In this document: piece after piece, positions 12,201 to 23,246 of the stretch
How the letters are laid out: every line of letters begins with the position of its first letter
Numbering within the stretch: position 1 is the stretch's first letter
Assembly: GCF_046630445.1 (NCBI RefSeq)
Contig: NC_092335.1
Location: 5,747,501 to 5,811,500 of the forward strand
Source: Rutidosis leptorrhynchoides
Lineage: Eukaryota; Streptophyta; Magnoliopsida; Asterales; Asteraceae
Direction: 5' to 3'
DNA: 64,000 bases
The notes under the pieces: model-generated
What the model saw: the letters and a program-made list of their open reading frames with translations, nothing else
Database searches by the model: none
What the model was told of the DNA's origin: nothing
Program-made: the position numbers and the translations under genes

Positions 12201-13633
12201 CACAAATCAAAGAAGTTCAACGAGAAGCACTTACTAAAGAAAATATAGGAAATGAAATAATGAAGAAGTATGAGAAGCAACTCGTTATACGGGAAGATGG
12301 AATTCGATATTTTGCAAATCGTATTTGGGTACCGAAGTTGGGTGGATTAAGGAAGTTGATATTAAATGAGGCACATAAGACAAGATACTCGATACATCCT
12401 GGAGTTGGAAAGATGTACCAAGATCTTAAGACACATTATTGGTGGCCTAATTTAAAGACAGACGTTGCAACATATGTTGGGGAATGTTTAACTTGTTCCA
12501 AAGTCAAAGCTGAACACCAGAAGCCGTCAGGGTTACTTCAACAACCAGAAATCCCAGAATGGAAATGGGATGGTATTACCATGGATTTCATCACGAAGTT
12601 ACCAAAGACTGCCTGGGGATACGACACCATTTGGGTGATTGTTGATCGTCTCACCAAGTCTGCACACTTCTTGCCTATAAAGGAAACGGATAGAATGGAG
12701 AAACTATTACGATTGTATATAAAGGAAGTTGTTTCAAGGCATGGAATACCTATTTCCATTATATCCGATCGTGATAGTAGATTTACATCAAAGTTCTGGC
12801 AATCACTACAGGAGGCCCTAGGAACTCGTTTGGATATGAGTACCGCGTATCATCCGCAAACTGACGGGCAGAGTGAAAGAACGATTCAGACTCTTGAAGA
12901 CATGCTCAGGGCATGTGTGATCGATTTTGGAAACGGATGGGATAAATATCTACCATTAGCAGAATTCTCGTATAATAATAGTTATCATGCGAGCATTAAA
13001 GCTGCGCCATTCGAAGCATTGTACGGAAGGAAGTGTAGATCTCCTATTTGTTGGAATGAAGTAGGAGATCGACAATTAACTGGTCCCGAGATCATACACG
13101 AAACGACTGAGAAGATAGTACAAATCAAGGAGAGATTGAAAACAGCCCGTAGTCGCCAAAAGAGCTACGCCGATGTTCGAAGGAAACCATTAGAGTTTCA
13201 GATCGGTGACATGGTTATGTTAAAGGTGTCACCTTGTAAAGGTGTAATACGTTTTGGAAAAAGGGGTAAACTAAACCCAAGGTATGTAGGCCCGTTCAAG
13301 ATCATCGAACGCATTGGACCGGTAGCTTATCGACTCGAGTTACCGCAACAACTCGCCGGAGTACATAATACCTTTCACGTCTCAAATCTTAAGAAGTGTC
13401 TTGCAAAGGAAGACCTCACCATTCCTCTTGAAGAAATCCATGTCGACGAGAAACTACAATTCATCGAAGAACCAATCGAAATCATGGATCGTGAAGTTAA
13501 ACGGCTCACGCAGAGCAACATACCGATCGTTAAGGTTCGTTGGAATGCTCGAAGGGGTCCCGAGTTTACTTGGGAACGAGAGGATCAAATGAAACAAAAG
13601 TATCCACACTTGTTTCCCGATGACGCAAAATAG
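9203..13633 (+). mobile_element. Gag-pol coding body of element A (fossil, about two breaks)
   Basis: Domains in order: gag (about 9.2-9.9 kb, with the WIEKMETVFKISGC and WWKNYV region); two CCHC zinc knuckles (about 10.06-10.22 kb, [11 protein letters not shown] and [14 protein letters not shown]); aspartic protease (about 10.35 kb, [10 protein letters not shown]); reverse transcriptase (about 10.9-11.6 kb, with [10 protein letters not shown]); RNase H (about 11.8-12.1 kb, [18 protein letters not shown]); integrase (about 12.35-13.1 kb, with the HHCC zinc module and DRDSRFTS); and a C-terminal chromodomain-like segment (about 13.5-13.6 kb, [14 protein letters not shown]). The [12 protein letters not shown] stretch and the chromodomain place it in the Tekay chromovirus clade. 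Confidence 0.93.
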
Positions 13634-13665
13634 GTACAATTTTAAAATTTCGGGACGAAATTTAT

Positions 13666-13680
13666 TTAACGGGTAGGTAC
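13666..13680 (+). other. Polypurine tract region of element A
   Basis: TTAACGGGTAGGTAC directly precedes the 3' LTR. Just upstream, at 13645-13663, is the near-palindrome AAATTTCGGGACGAAATTT. Both are repeated in element C (48207-48225 and 48228-48242), although the two elements have different LTRs. Confidence 0.75.
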
Positions 13681-16587
13681 TGTAATGACCCGCACTTTTT
13701 CGATCATTCTATACTTGTAAGATTAATATTTACATAAATTAAACCTTACCAACATGATAAGCAATCCAAATTGTTGAGATTTATGTTTTTGAAAAGAGTT
13801 TTACACAACGTTTGACCGTCTAGTTTGACCGATGATATCACGAACTATATAACATATGATAATTATACGTTTGTGTATATATATGTATATATACATATTT
13901 AACATGATCTAAGAATGTTTTAATATCTCATTTTGTATTAATAACAATAAGTTATATGTATATTTTGAAACTACTAACTTAAGTTTTCAAAACGATAACC
14001 ATACGCAACGTTATTTGACTTAAATACTTATGACCTATAATGTTTATACATATATCGTATAAGTAATGAATTTAATCACTTTTAAGAACTTAAATACATA
14101 AAACCATATAAGTGTATTCACAAAATATAGCTATATTTGAATCCTCATTCCATTTTTCACAAAATTTCTATACGTATATCTAGAGTATATGTACTCGTAT
14201 CATACGCAGCTTCTAGATGTATTTACTATTGGTATATACCAATAAAAATCTGCTCCTTAGCAGACTTAAATGATTAAGAAACATGTGGAACCAACCATTT
14301 GTCAAGTAGCATGAATTATTTAGCAAGAAAACAAAGTTAGGTATCTTTTTTTTCCTTTATAACCTAAAAACGTTTTTATGCATGCACACCATTTCTTCAC
14401 CCCATTTTCTCATACTTACACTTCCATTTCTCTCTCAAAATACTCTTAACTTCATACTTGATCATCTCCAAGCATTTTCTCCATCATTTAGCTTCAAAAA
14501 CAACACTTAAATCTCATAAGAAAACCTTACAAAAACACTTCAAGAAATCCTTCCAAGAACACAAACTTACTTCCAATCTTTCATCCAATTCCATCACCCT
14601 TTTGGTTCTAGGTTCTTACTCCTCTTTTACAGAAACCTTGTCCAAGTAACTTGAGGTAGTATCTATGTTCATAACCTTATTCGATTCATATATATATAGC
14701 TATCATATTTTGTGGTATACAATTTTAACAACAAGAACATAGTTTGAATGTTTTCAAACTTGTTTGCAAACTAAATAGATCCTTCTAACTTAACTTTTAA
14801 AATACTTCAAGACCTGTAATATAACTTAAATATATGCTAATTTAACAAGGTATAACTTGGTTTTTCAAAGAACACCTTAAAAACTGTTTTTACGACGTCG
14901 GAGTGTAACCGGGGGCTGTTTTGGGTTGGATAATTAAAAACCATCTTAAACTTTGAATTGAAGGTTTATGTTCTGGAAAAATGATTTTTACTATGAATAT
15001 GGTAACACATAAAAATTTCATGATTTAATTCAAAGTATAAGTATTTTTAGAAAAATAATCATTTAAGGTTGCCTACATAAAGGAAAAGGTTTAACTTCAT
15101 AAGTTTCACTAAAGTTTCACCTATGCTGTGTGATTTTGAATACAAACTAAGATATTTACAGTTCATAGTCTTAAAGAGGAACTTGATCCAAGGAGATGGC
15201 AAGTTGAATCAACGAAAACGGAGTTGTAACGAAGAAACTATGACCGAAACAAAATTGGCTATCCAAGACTAGTTTAACTTCGGGATTAATTGGAGAAAAT
15301 TAAAATAAATCACATCTTTTTAAGATAACATGATATTTTATATATATGTACTCATAATTCAATTTTATATGGTTCAGGATCACCCGTAAACAGCACGAGA
15401 AGATTAATCATAAGATCCCATGTTTGTACGCAACACGTCATTTGACAACACCGGTACTTTATGTACGCAACACGTCATTTGACAACACCGGTACCGTGGG
15501 TCAAGATTAATCTCGACCAATACATATACGTTGGGGGTTTTATTTATTTCGTTGGGGGTTTATTAAACATCTAAATATGAACCATTAAAATTGAATTACT
15601 AACAACGAACTGCTAACTACGGACTAAGGAATTATAAAAAGTATTAAAAGTATAACAAGAATATATATGTGACGTTGTTTAAAAAGAAAAGGTATTGATA
15701 TATTATATATGGATAGGTTCGTGATATCAACCGGGAGACCAAGTCAAAATATATATATCTTCAAGACGAAAGTGAGTATATAGTCCCACTTTTAAACTCT
15801 AAATATTTCGGGATGAGAATACATGTATTTTATGTTTTACGTTATGGACACAAGTAACTGAAAAATATATTCTACGTTGAGTTGTACCACTGGCATACTT
15901 CCCTGTAGCTTGGTAACTAATATTTACAGCGGGATTGTAAACGCGAATCCTGTTGATAGATCTATCGGGCTTGACAACCCCAACCGGACTGGACGACCAG
16001 TATTCAACGGTTGCACAGTACTTCGTTTCGTGACTACACTTGGTACAGTGTAGTAAGATTTCATATTAAAGGGAATATGCGACGTGATTAATTGTTAAGT
16101 ATGGTTACCAAGTGCTCAACCACTTAGAATATTTTTATTAAACTGTTTATATACGAAATCTTGTGGTCTATATATATATTGCTGCCGGCACTAAACCTAT
16201 ATCTCACCAACTTTATGTTGACGTTTTAAACATGTTTATTCTCAGGTGATAATTAGAAGTTTCCGCTGCATTATGTTGAATTTGAGCAGGATCTTGCGTA
16301 CGCATATTTGTGTCAAAAATAAGACTGCATATCCAAGAACTTGTGTTGTAAAATATGCTAGAAATCGTGTTGTTATCATCATTTGTAAAGTTTGTAAGTC
16401 GAAGATTATCGCTAAACGATAATCATCTTTATTTCGTCCAAAGCTTGTATCAAAAATAAGAATCATGGTTTGTAATGTATAATATATGCAGTTTTTCTTT
16501 TAAAAATGTCGCATATAGAGGTCAATACCTCGCAATGAAATCATACGTTATCTAACACGTTCTTACGGTTAAGGACGGGTTATGACA
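13681..16587 (+). repeat. 3' LTR of element A
   Basis: Same length and sequence as 5251-8157 apart from about four substitutions. It ends TTATGACA, followed by the AATTA target duplicate. Confidence 0.92.
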
Positions 16588-16694
16588 AATTAAACCCTAA
16601 ATAATAAATAAGTTTTTACCCTAATTTTGCATTTAATGATGGGGTTTACCTGTCAGACAACCTCCGCGATTGCGAGGGTTTCTGTGAGTGGTGC

Positions 16695-16712
16695 TCTCCG
16701 GCAGCGGCGCCA
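16695..16712 (-). other. Primer binding site of element J (tRNA-Asp type)
   Basis: On the minus strand, TGGCGCCGCTGCCGGAGA is close to TGGCGCCGTTGCCGGGGA, the complement of the plant tRNA-Asp 3' end used by Athila-type elements. It sits six bases from the LTR end. Confidence 0.8.
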
Positions 16713-16718
16713 AAAACT

Positions 16719-17970
16719 TGATGTGTGCGAGGTGTAATACGAAATACTATTATTGTTTATTACGAAATACGACGAAATTACACAAGTTTTATTTATTTAT
16801 TTATGGGATATACCTAAACCTTGCTACAACACTATAGGCAGTGTACCTAATCGTAGAGTAGTGTAGTTTTTAGTAAGTCCGGTTCATTCCACAGGGAGCT
16901 AGTGATAACGTACTATATTTTTAACAACTATATTTATACAAATATATATAATTATATATCGGTAGTAATATTATAAAAGGGGGTTTTACCGTTTAATGAC
17001 CGGTTTATCGATTTTAAATATTAAGCGTAAAGATAAATGACGATAATTAAAGTGTGTAGAATAAATAACAATATTTAAATGATGATATATAAAATTGCGA
17101 ATAATAAAATGACAGGAAATAAAAGTACGATGAGAAATACAATAAAAGAATTATGCTTATTTAAACTTCCGTAATTTTGACGTTTTGATTTTAATTTATT
17201 ACTCTGGGTTAATTGTCCTTTGTCCTAGCTTATTTGATACCTATCTAGGTTTTGCCCATAATAGTCCATCGGTCATAATTATAATATGCTCGTCAAATTA
17301 ACCTTATTTACGAAGTTAAATATTCCAACTAATTAGGGATTCGAACTGTAACAAGGTTTTAATACTTTGTTAATAATTACATCAGGTTATCGACTGCGTG
17401 TAATCCAAGGTTTTAATACTTTGTTAACAATTACACCAATTATCCTTGTATGTAATCCACCCCTGTTTTAATTAGTCGATGATACATTAATTTATTCACT
17501 TAGCCATAATGAATAATCAATTACTCAATCCAATTGATTAATTAAATGATTGTAAACGATGTCGTATAAACGTCACTAAATAGGACATTTGTAATCAATT
17601 GATTAATTATATATATATTATATTATATTCTTGTGCATAGTTGACTTGTAATTTTAGCTCCGTTGACTCGCGCGTTGATGCTCGGTTCATGTCTCGGTTC
17701 CGGATTTTCGAACGCTTTTTCGTATGCTTAGATATCTTGTACTTTGCGTTTCGCGGCTTGTACTTTTGTCAATAAATTGAACCACTTGGATTGTATCTTG
17801 TATATTTGAGATTTTTGGTCATTTGCGTCTTCAAATCATCGTTTTCTTATTTTGTCTTCGCAATTATTTATTTAAACGAATCTTACATAAAAATAGAACA
17901 ATTGCAACTAAAAGCTTGTCTTTCTGGAAGGATAATGCTATGAAATATATGTTCATTTGGAGCACTATCA
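16719..17970 (-). repeat. 5' LTR of element J
   Basis: A 1252-bp LTR. On the plus strand it starts TGATGTGTGCGAGG and ends GAGCACTATCA; on the minus strand it therefore starts TGATAGTGCTCC and ends CACACATCA. Its first ~400 bp on the minus strand (17970 down to about 17590) are collinear with a block inside the LTRs of element C (about 42435-42810 and 48938-49310). That is unexpected for different Ty3 lineages. Confidence 0.8.
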
Positions 17971-18325
17971 TTATAAAACATTTAGATTTTTAAATAATAT
18001 TATTAAATATATATTAATAAACAACGAGAAGTTGATTTAAAGAAGCAAATGACCAAAACACTCGAACGTTCAGGATACACTTCGGGTAACATAGTTATTG
18101 ATAATTTAAGTCTATATTTTGATAAAGGTATGAGTCACGAAACGTAAAGTACAAGTTTTCTAAGCGTACGAAAGGACGTTCGAAAATCCGGAACCGAGAC
18201 ATAAACCGAGTATCAACGCACGAGTCAATGGACCTAAAATTACAAGTCAACTATGTACATGAATATAATATAATAATATGTCGACAAACAAGAAAATAAA
18301 AAAATTGTGAGCTTGATTTTGGGGC

Positions 18326-18402
18326 CATGCGATCGCATGGAAAATAGGCATAAAACCCATGCGATCGCATGGGGGTCAGGAATCAGAATTCTTCTATAAA
18401 TA
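18326..18402 (+). promoter_or_regulatory. Paired palindromes and TATA box of LTR D
   Basis: CCATGCGATCGCATGG (18326-18341) and CCCATGCGATCGCATGGG (18357-18374) are perfect palindromes 15 bp apart. CTATAAATAGCCC follows about 20 bp later (about 18395). The same arrangement occurs in LTRs G and C, so this is probably the retroelement promoter. Confidence 0.65.
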
Positions 18403-18459
18403 GCCCAGTTTTCTGGCGAATCCTTTACAATTCATTCTATTTCTTTCTCTCAATATTTA

Positions 18460-18462
<3 letters not shown>

Positions 18463-18537
<75 letters not shown>
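18463..18537 (+). repeat. ATT microsatellite in LTR D
   Basis: About 25 ATT units just downstream of the TATA box. A microsatellite of the same unit sits at the same place in LTRs G (about 40888-40920) and C (43045-43121, 49548-49582), so it is an old, unstable LTR component. Confidence 0.95.
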
Positions 18538-18539
<2 letters not shown>

Positions 18540-20468
18540 AATCTTATAATTATTATTAGTATTATTATACATAAAATACTACGAAGAGGTCATGAGCAAG
18601 TTATTTTCAAAACAAGCTTTTCGAGCGGGATAGAGCTAAGGAAATTATGAGTTATAGCTAAGGAGGTGATGGGTATTATTCGGGGGTATTGCTCGTGAGG
18701 TCAAACTAGTGTTTATCATTTCAGTTGCGTCTACGTACTTTCCTACAATATTGAATCACAATATTGATACGTGAGCATCCACATCTTATCTTTTATATAT
18801 TAATAGTGTATCCATGTCTAGTGCTCGAGTATATATGTTTATGCATGCTTGTATGCTTTAATTTTGTCGTTGGATAGTTTATGATGAATCACGAATTTAA
18901 TACATATGCTAATGATATAAAGTATATGATATGCATGTTTTTGGAAAGCTGGCAAAAAATTATTAACTTTTCATTTAGAAATCGCCTGATTTCGATGAAT
19001 GGATTAAAAGATATGGTCAGCTGAATTATGTTTGACGTTAATTAAAATTGTGTTTGAAACTGTAAATTAATATTTAAACAACTTGTCTATGAGATTGATA
19101 AATTTTATTTTTAGATATTACTAATCTAATAAATGAATTTCTATATAAGGCACGTCTCGTCTTGTTGAACAATTGTCAAAGTTGACTGTCTTATCATGTT
19201 TTAAAGCTTTATAAACACTATAATCTGATTTTACAAGTATTGGAAAACTATGTGAAATAATAAAATATTTCCGATTGCCATAATAATTCAAATATAATAT
19301 AGCTCCTGAAATAAATAATATTTTGAGTTTGATAAACTATAAATTCGTTCAATTATCAAGACTTATACTATGATGATAAACATGTATAGATTTAAAGATC
19401 ATATTGGGTCAGGTTGACTTTTGAGATGACTTTTGTTAACTTTTGCATGTCGGTCTCGAGCATTAGGATTGTGATACACTATGATCCGACCTAGCTTGTT
19501 AGACATGTATTGACCAACATATGTTCTCTAGGTTGAGATCTACGGTTATTTTGCATTCTGAGTTTCGGTTACATTTCGGTGAATGACCTTATGTGCTGCT
19601 AAGGTGCGTTTCATTTGCTCTCTTTTTAAATGCTTTTGCAATCTATATTTTTGGGCTGAGAATACATGCACTTTATTTTAAACGCAATGGATACAAGTAC
19701 ATACTTAATTCTACACTTAGTTTGAACTGAAAATCCCTTAGCTTTGGTAACTAGTAACTGCCGGTTATAAGAACTGGTGGTCGCGAGTAGTTGTATATGG
19801 ATCCATAGGGCTTGACATCCCCGTCTGTTCCAGGTATAAAAACCCTAGCCTGAACTATAAAATAGACGTATGCTATTTGAGTTTAGTACTCGTTGGTTTG
19901 CGTGTATTGTACATGTTGGTTGCATGTATGTTAAAACATGGGTACTTATTATATAGACGTTAAAGTTTAGTTACCAGGGTGCTCAATCTTGTAGAATATT
20001 TTGATAAACGTTTCTGGATGAAACAACTGAAATCTTGTGATCCACCTTTATATACAGATTATGCGCAACATTAAAACTATGAACTCAGCAACCTTTCTGT
20101 TGACACTTTTAAGCGTGTTTATTCTTAGGTTCCTAGAAGTCTTCCGCTGTTTGCTTATACGTTATACAAGGTATGTGCATGGAGTCATACATGCTTTATT
20201 CGAGAAAACTTTGCATTCACAAAATCATCACCATGTATCTTATTTGACTGTATTGTCAACGGATGTATTGTTAAAAACTATTATATACGGTAATTGTCTA
20301 TATGTAGAAATCATCAGATGTCAAAAACCTTGGATTTATATATTCATTTATGGTGTGCCTTTTTAAAATAATGCAATGTTTACATAACGTATCATTTAGA
20401 GGTCAAAACCTCATTATGAAATCAATGAATGATGTATTCGTCCAAACGGATTTGGAAGGATCATCACA

Positions 20469-20907
20469 CAGTCAAATTCTTTTTCGAAATCGACTTTAAA
20501 GACAAGACCTTTGCGTTTTTTTTACGTTTTAGTTCGTCTATAATTTCATTGGCAATGAGGACACTATCGAGGATATTGTGACCTTTGAGAAAAGCAGTTT
20601 GTTCGTAACCTATGACCTTATGAATGACTTTTGCAAGTCGATTTGAGAGGATTTTGGTAAGAATCTTATAATAGCTTCCGATAAGACATATAGGATGGTA
20701 CTCGTTAAGTCCAATAGGGTTAGTTTTTTTGGGAATGAGAGTGAAGAAAGAGGCGTTGCAACCCGAGGAGATTTCAAAATTGGACCAAAACCAGGAAAGA
20801 GCATTAATGAGGTTAGGTTTAATAAGTGTCCAATATTTTTTAAAGAACTTCATATTGAAACCATTAGGACCGGGTGCTTTGGAGCTTTCGCAATCATTGA
20901 GAGCATC
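20469..20907 (-). mobile_element. LINE reverse-transcriptase fragment, downstream part
   Basis: The minus strand encodes a non-LTR retrotransposon RT core: the fingers motif SSKAPGPNGFN, FFTLIPKK, a PICLIGSYYKILTKILSNRL segment, and QTAFLKGHNILDSVL. A frame slip near 20510 separates the last legible stretch (VDFEKEFDCV, read in another frame), where LTR D cuts it off. The catalytic FADD region is not present. The upstream part lies at 33908-34150, on the other side of element B. It is a dead L1-type relic. Confidence 0.88.
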
Positions 20908-20956
20908 TGTAACATCCCAATTATTTAAGGTAATATTTTATGTAATTTAAAATTTG

Positions 20957-21024
<68 letters not shown>

Positions 21025-23168
21025 TGATGGTATGATTTTGTATAGTAAATGGATAATATTTAATGTTTGTTAGTTAAGTTGGAAGGGACTAGAGATGCAA
21101 AGTTAGATTTAAGGACCTCCCATAATAGAGTTTTGGTGGGGAGGGTAGAAAGTGCAAATAAAGCAAAGTTAATTTAATAAAAAGATGTTAAATGCAGAAT
21201 TTTGTTATCAGTTGCAAATTAAAACACAGAAGGTGTGTGTGTGTGTGTGTAAGTGGTGACCCAAGCAAGAGGAAGAAGGGGAACCTTCAATTGGAAGAAT
21301 TTAGTGCATGCAATTGAGAATTTATGAAATCTAGTGTGCCTTAATCACTATAGCAAGTTGTAAATCTTCCATTTCTTCTCCATTATGCATAATTAGGGTT
21401 CTTAAATCCCTAAAGATAAGGTATGAACTTCTATGTCTAAGTATCACTAAAATTGGGTGTTTTAGATGAATCTCAAGCTTATAAGTTGTTGTATGTTGTA
21501 AGTATACACATTTGTATGAGTAAAAACGAATTTTTATTGATGTTGGGTGTAAGTTCATGAATGAACTTTCTAATTGAGTGTATGATATGAATATTGTGAA
21601 TTTGGTGATGTTTATAGTCTAGAATCGAGTCATGCACTCTAGGCGTTTGATGAAATGCCTCAATGAAGATGTTTATGAAATTTAGTTAATTTGTAAAGAA
21701 GAAAGTTTATGTGTAAATTGTTGATGTTATTGTAAGTAATGATATTTGGATGTATGATGATTTTAAGGATGTTAGTAGTTGAAATGGGTTTATGCACATT
21801 TGATGCTTGCTGAAATGCTTGAAAGAATTACAAGTCATGTTTGTAAGAGATAAACTAGAGAAATTATGTAATTAAGGAATTGATGTTTGAATGTTAATGT
21901 TTGTTATAATGGAATAAGGGAAAAGATGAGTTAAAATGTCATGTATGTAAGCGTTCGGGGTAAAAAGAGGATTAAGTCAAATGAGTAAGTATATGAAAAT
22001 GTTGTAAGCTTTTGAAAGATGTATTTTCATTGAAATATGTTAATGACGAGATTAGCTCATGTATAGGTGATAATCAAAGCAAAGGAGCTTCAAGTGATCA
22101 AGGAATCTCGTTTAATCAAGGTGAGTTTATAGGGGGTAAATTGGGCGGGTCAAGAGTGACTTAGTGTTTCCAGATTGCATCCGTACAAGAGGACAACGAC
22201 TAAGTGCACTAGATGGGTAACTTAGATAGAATTATTAGGCATGCCTAGTAATTGTATCTATGGTTGATGATTAGCTTAGGCAAGGTCATTAAGCTTGCAT
22301 AATGATCTTGTCTATGTATGACTTAGCTTAGACATCTAGGGTGTCTATGTAAATATGTATGAAATGTGATTAAGGTAGCTTAGGCATATGTGTATGCCTA
22401 TGGTTATGTTTAGCTTAGACATAATTACTAGGATTGGCCTTAGTAAGTTATGTCTATGGTAAGGAAAGGAGTCGGATCCGAAAGTAAGTAAGCAACCATT
22501 TGGGTTGGAAAAAAAAACTAAGTGATGCAATGATTATGCTCAATGATATATGTTATTTTATTCGCCTATAACTCACTAAGCATGAAAGCTTACCCCCATG
22601 TTGTTTTATGTTTTTATAGGAACGAAAGGACATCGTGAAGGTAAGGATCCCATGTAAGGATAGCGGAGCATTGGTCATATAGTAAGTGGTAATGTAAGTC
22701 CCTATTTTAAATCTAGCTCTAACGATACCGCTTATCAACGCTAAGTCTTTTGTACTCATAAACTATGTTTCTTTTGAGAATTGGGACCAAATGTTGTGTT
22801 TAAGTTGTGTAGACATGTTGTCCATGATTAAAGGATTTTCGTAATTTTTGACGATGTAAGAAACTGTTTTAATTAATTTTGTTTACGTATTATGTTGTTA
22901 AAATATGTTGGGTGATAATGAAATGGTGAAAATGTGGTTTTTCTAACAAGATGCAGATCAGAACCAGCGTCAGTGTAAGGCTGCGCCGCGACCTCATTTG
23001 CCGCTCCGCGGCACCTATCGCATTTGAATATCAGGAGGGCTGTCAAAATAGTCTGAAATCATTTGTTTTACCCAGCCACGATGAAGGATTGCCGCACCGC
23101 GGCGCGGCATATCACTTGGTCTGGGCAGTTACCATTTAAAAAAAAAATTATCGTTTAAGGGCGTTAAA
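20908..23168 (+). repeat. 5' LTR of element B
   Basis: Begins TGTAACATCCCAATTATT and ends GGGCGTTAAA, so it has TG...AA rather than TG...CA termini; the 3' copy agrees. It contains a TA microsatellite (about 20956-21020), a GT run (about 21235-21250), a donor-like AAG|GTATGAAC near 21420 and an acceptor-like TTTTTATAG|GAACG near 22619. GC-rich imperfect palindromes lie at about 22978-23105. Confidence 0.9.
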
Positions 23169-23171
23169 AGT

Positions 23172-23183
23172 TGGTATCAGCGC
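23172..23183 (+). other. Primer binding site of element B
   Basis: TGGTATCAGCGC resembles the initiator-Met site with a base change in its 3' half. It starts three bases after the LTR end. Confidence 0.7.
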
Positions 23184-23246
23184 TATGGTTTAAGGGAATT
23201 GGATAATCCACTATAGGGATTATCTAGGCTTAAACCATCGTTGATA

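Larger units (their letters stand above)
5251..16587 (+). mobile_element. Element A: near-complete, very young Tekay chromovirus
   Basis: An 11,337-bp Ty3 element with two 2907-bp LTRs (5251-8157 and 13681-16587), flanked by the target duplication AATTA (5246-5250, 16588-16592). An initiator-Met-type primer site lies at 8160-8171. Then come a pre-gag ORF (8346-8834), gag-pol (9203-13633) and a polypurine region against the 3' LTR. The LTRs have exactly equal length and I found only about four base differences between them. At 1.3e-8 substitutions per site per year (an assumed plant rate) this suggests well under 0.2 million years. The coding body is broken in about two places. It is inserted in the leader of J. 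Confidence 0.93.
1..17970 (-). mobile_element. Element J: Athila-type Ty3 retrotransposon, partial, interrupted by two later insertions
   Basis: Minus-strand element that enters from the left edge, so its pol and 3' LTR lie outside the window. Reading leftwards from 17970 it shows a 5' LTR (16719-17970), a tRNA-Asp-type primer binding site (16695-16712), an untranslated leader (16593-16694, 4640-5245 and 2128-2286) and gag followed by protease (2127 down to about 82). The leader is split by element A (5251-16587) and solo LTR E (2292-4634); removing each with one TSD copy restores continuity. The gag type, the protease motif and the Asp-tRNA primer site together point to the Athila/Tat side of Ty3, most likely Athila. 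The right end abuts sequence of a Tekay LTR (D), so J probably inserted into D, but its other TSD copy is outside the window. It is a fossil: partial and interrupted. Confidence 0.8.
17971..20468 (+). mobile_element. LTR D, Tekay-type of the C/G family, left part missing
   Basis: It matches the right-hand ~2.5 kb of LTR G and of the element C LTRs. Shared marks are the GACCAAAACACTCGAA block, paired palindromes, TATA box, ATT microsatellite, the GGGCTGAGAATACATGCA block, the splice-acceptor-like block and the terminal GATCATCACA. The left part is absent because element J appears to have inserted here. The right end abuts the LINE fragment. Whether D is solo or belongs to a full element cannot be seen. 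A frame at 20037-20366 lies wholly inside it and is not a gene. Confidence 0.8.

Noticed and set aside
18369-18650. Frames with long poly-isoleucine or poly-asparagine runs (also 40699-40965, 42918-43187, 43032-43235, 49419-49649)
   Set aside because: They are translations of the ATT microsatellite in the C/D/G LTRs, not proteins.
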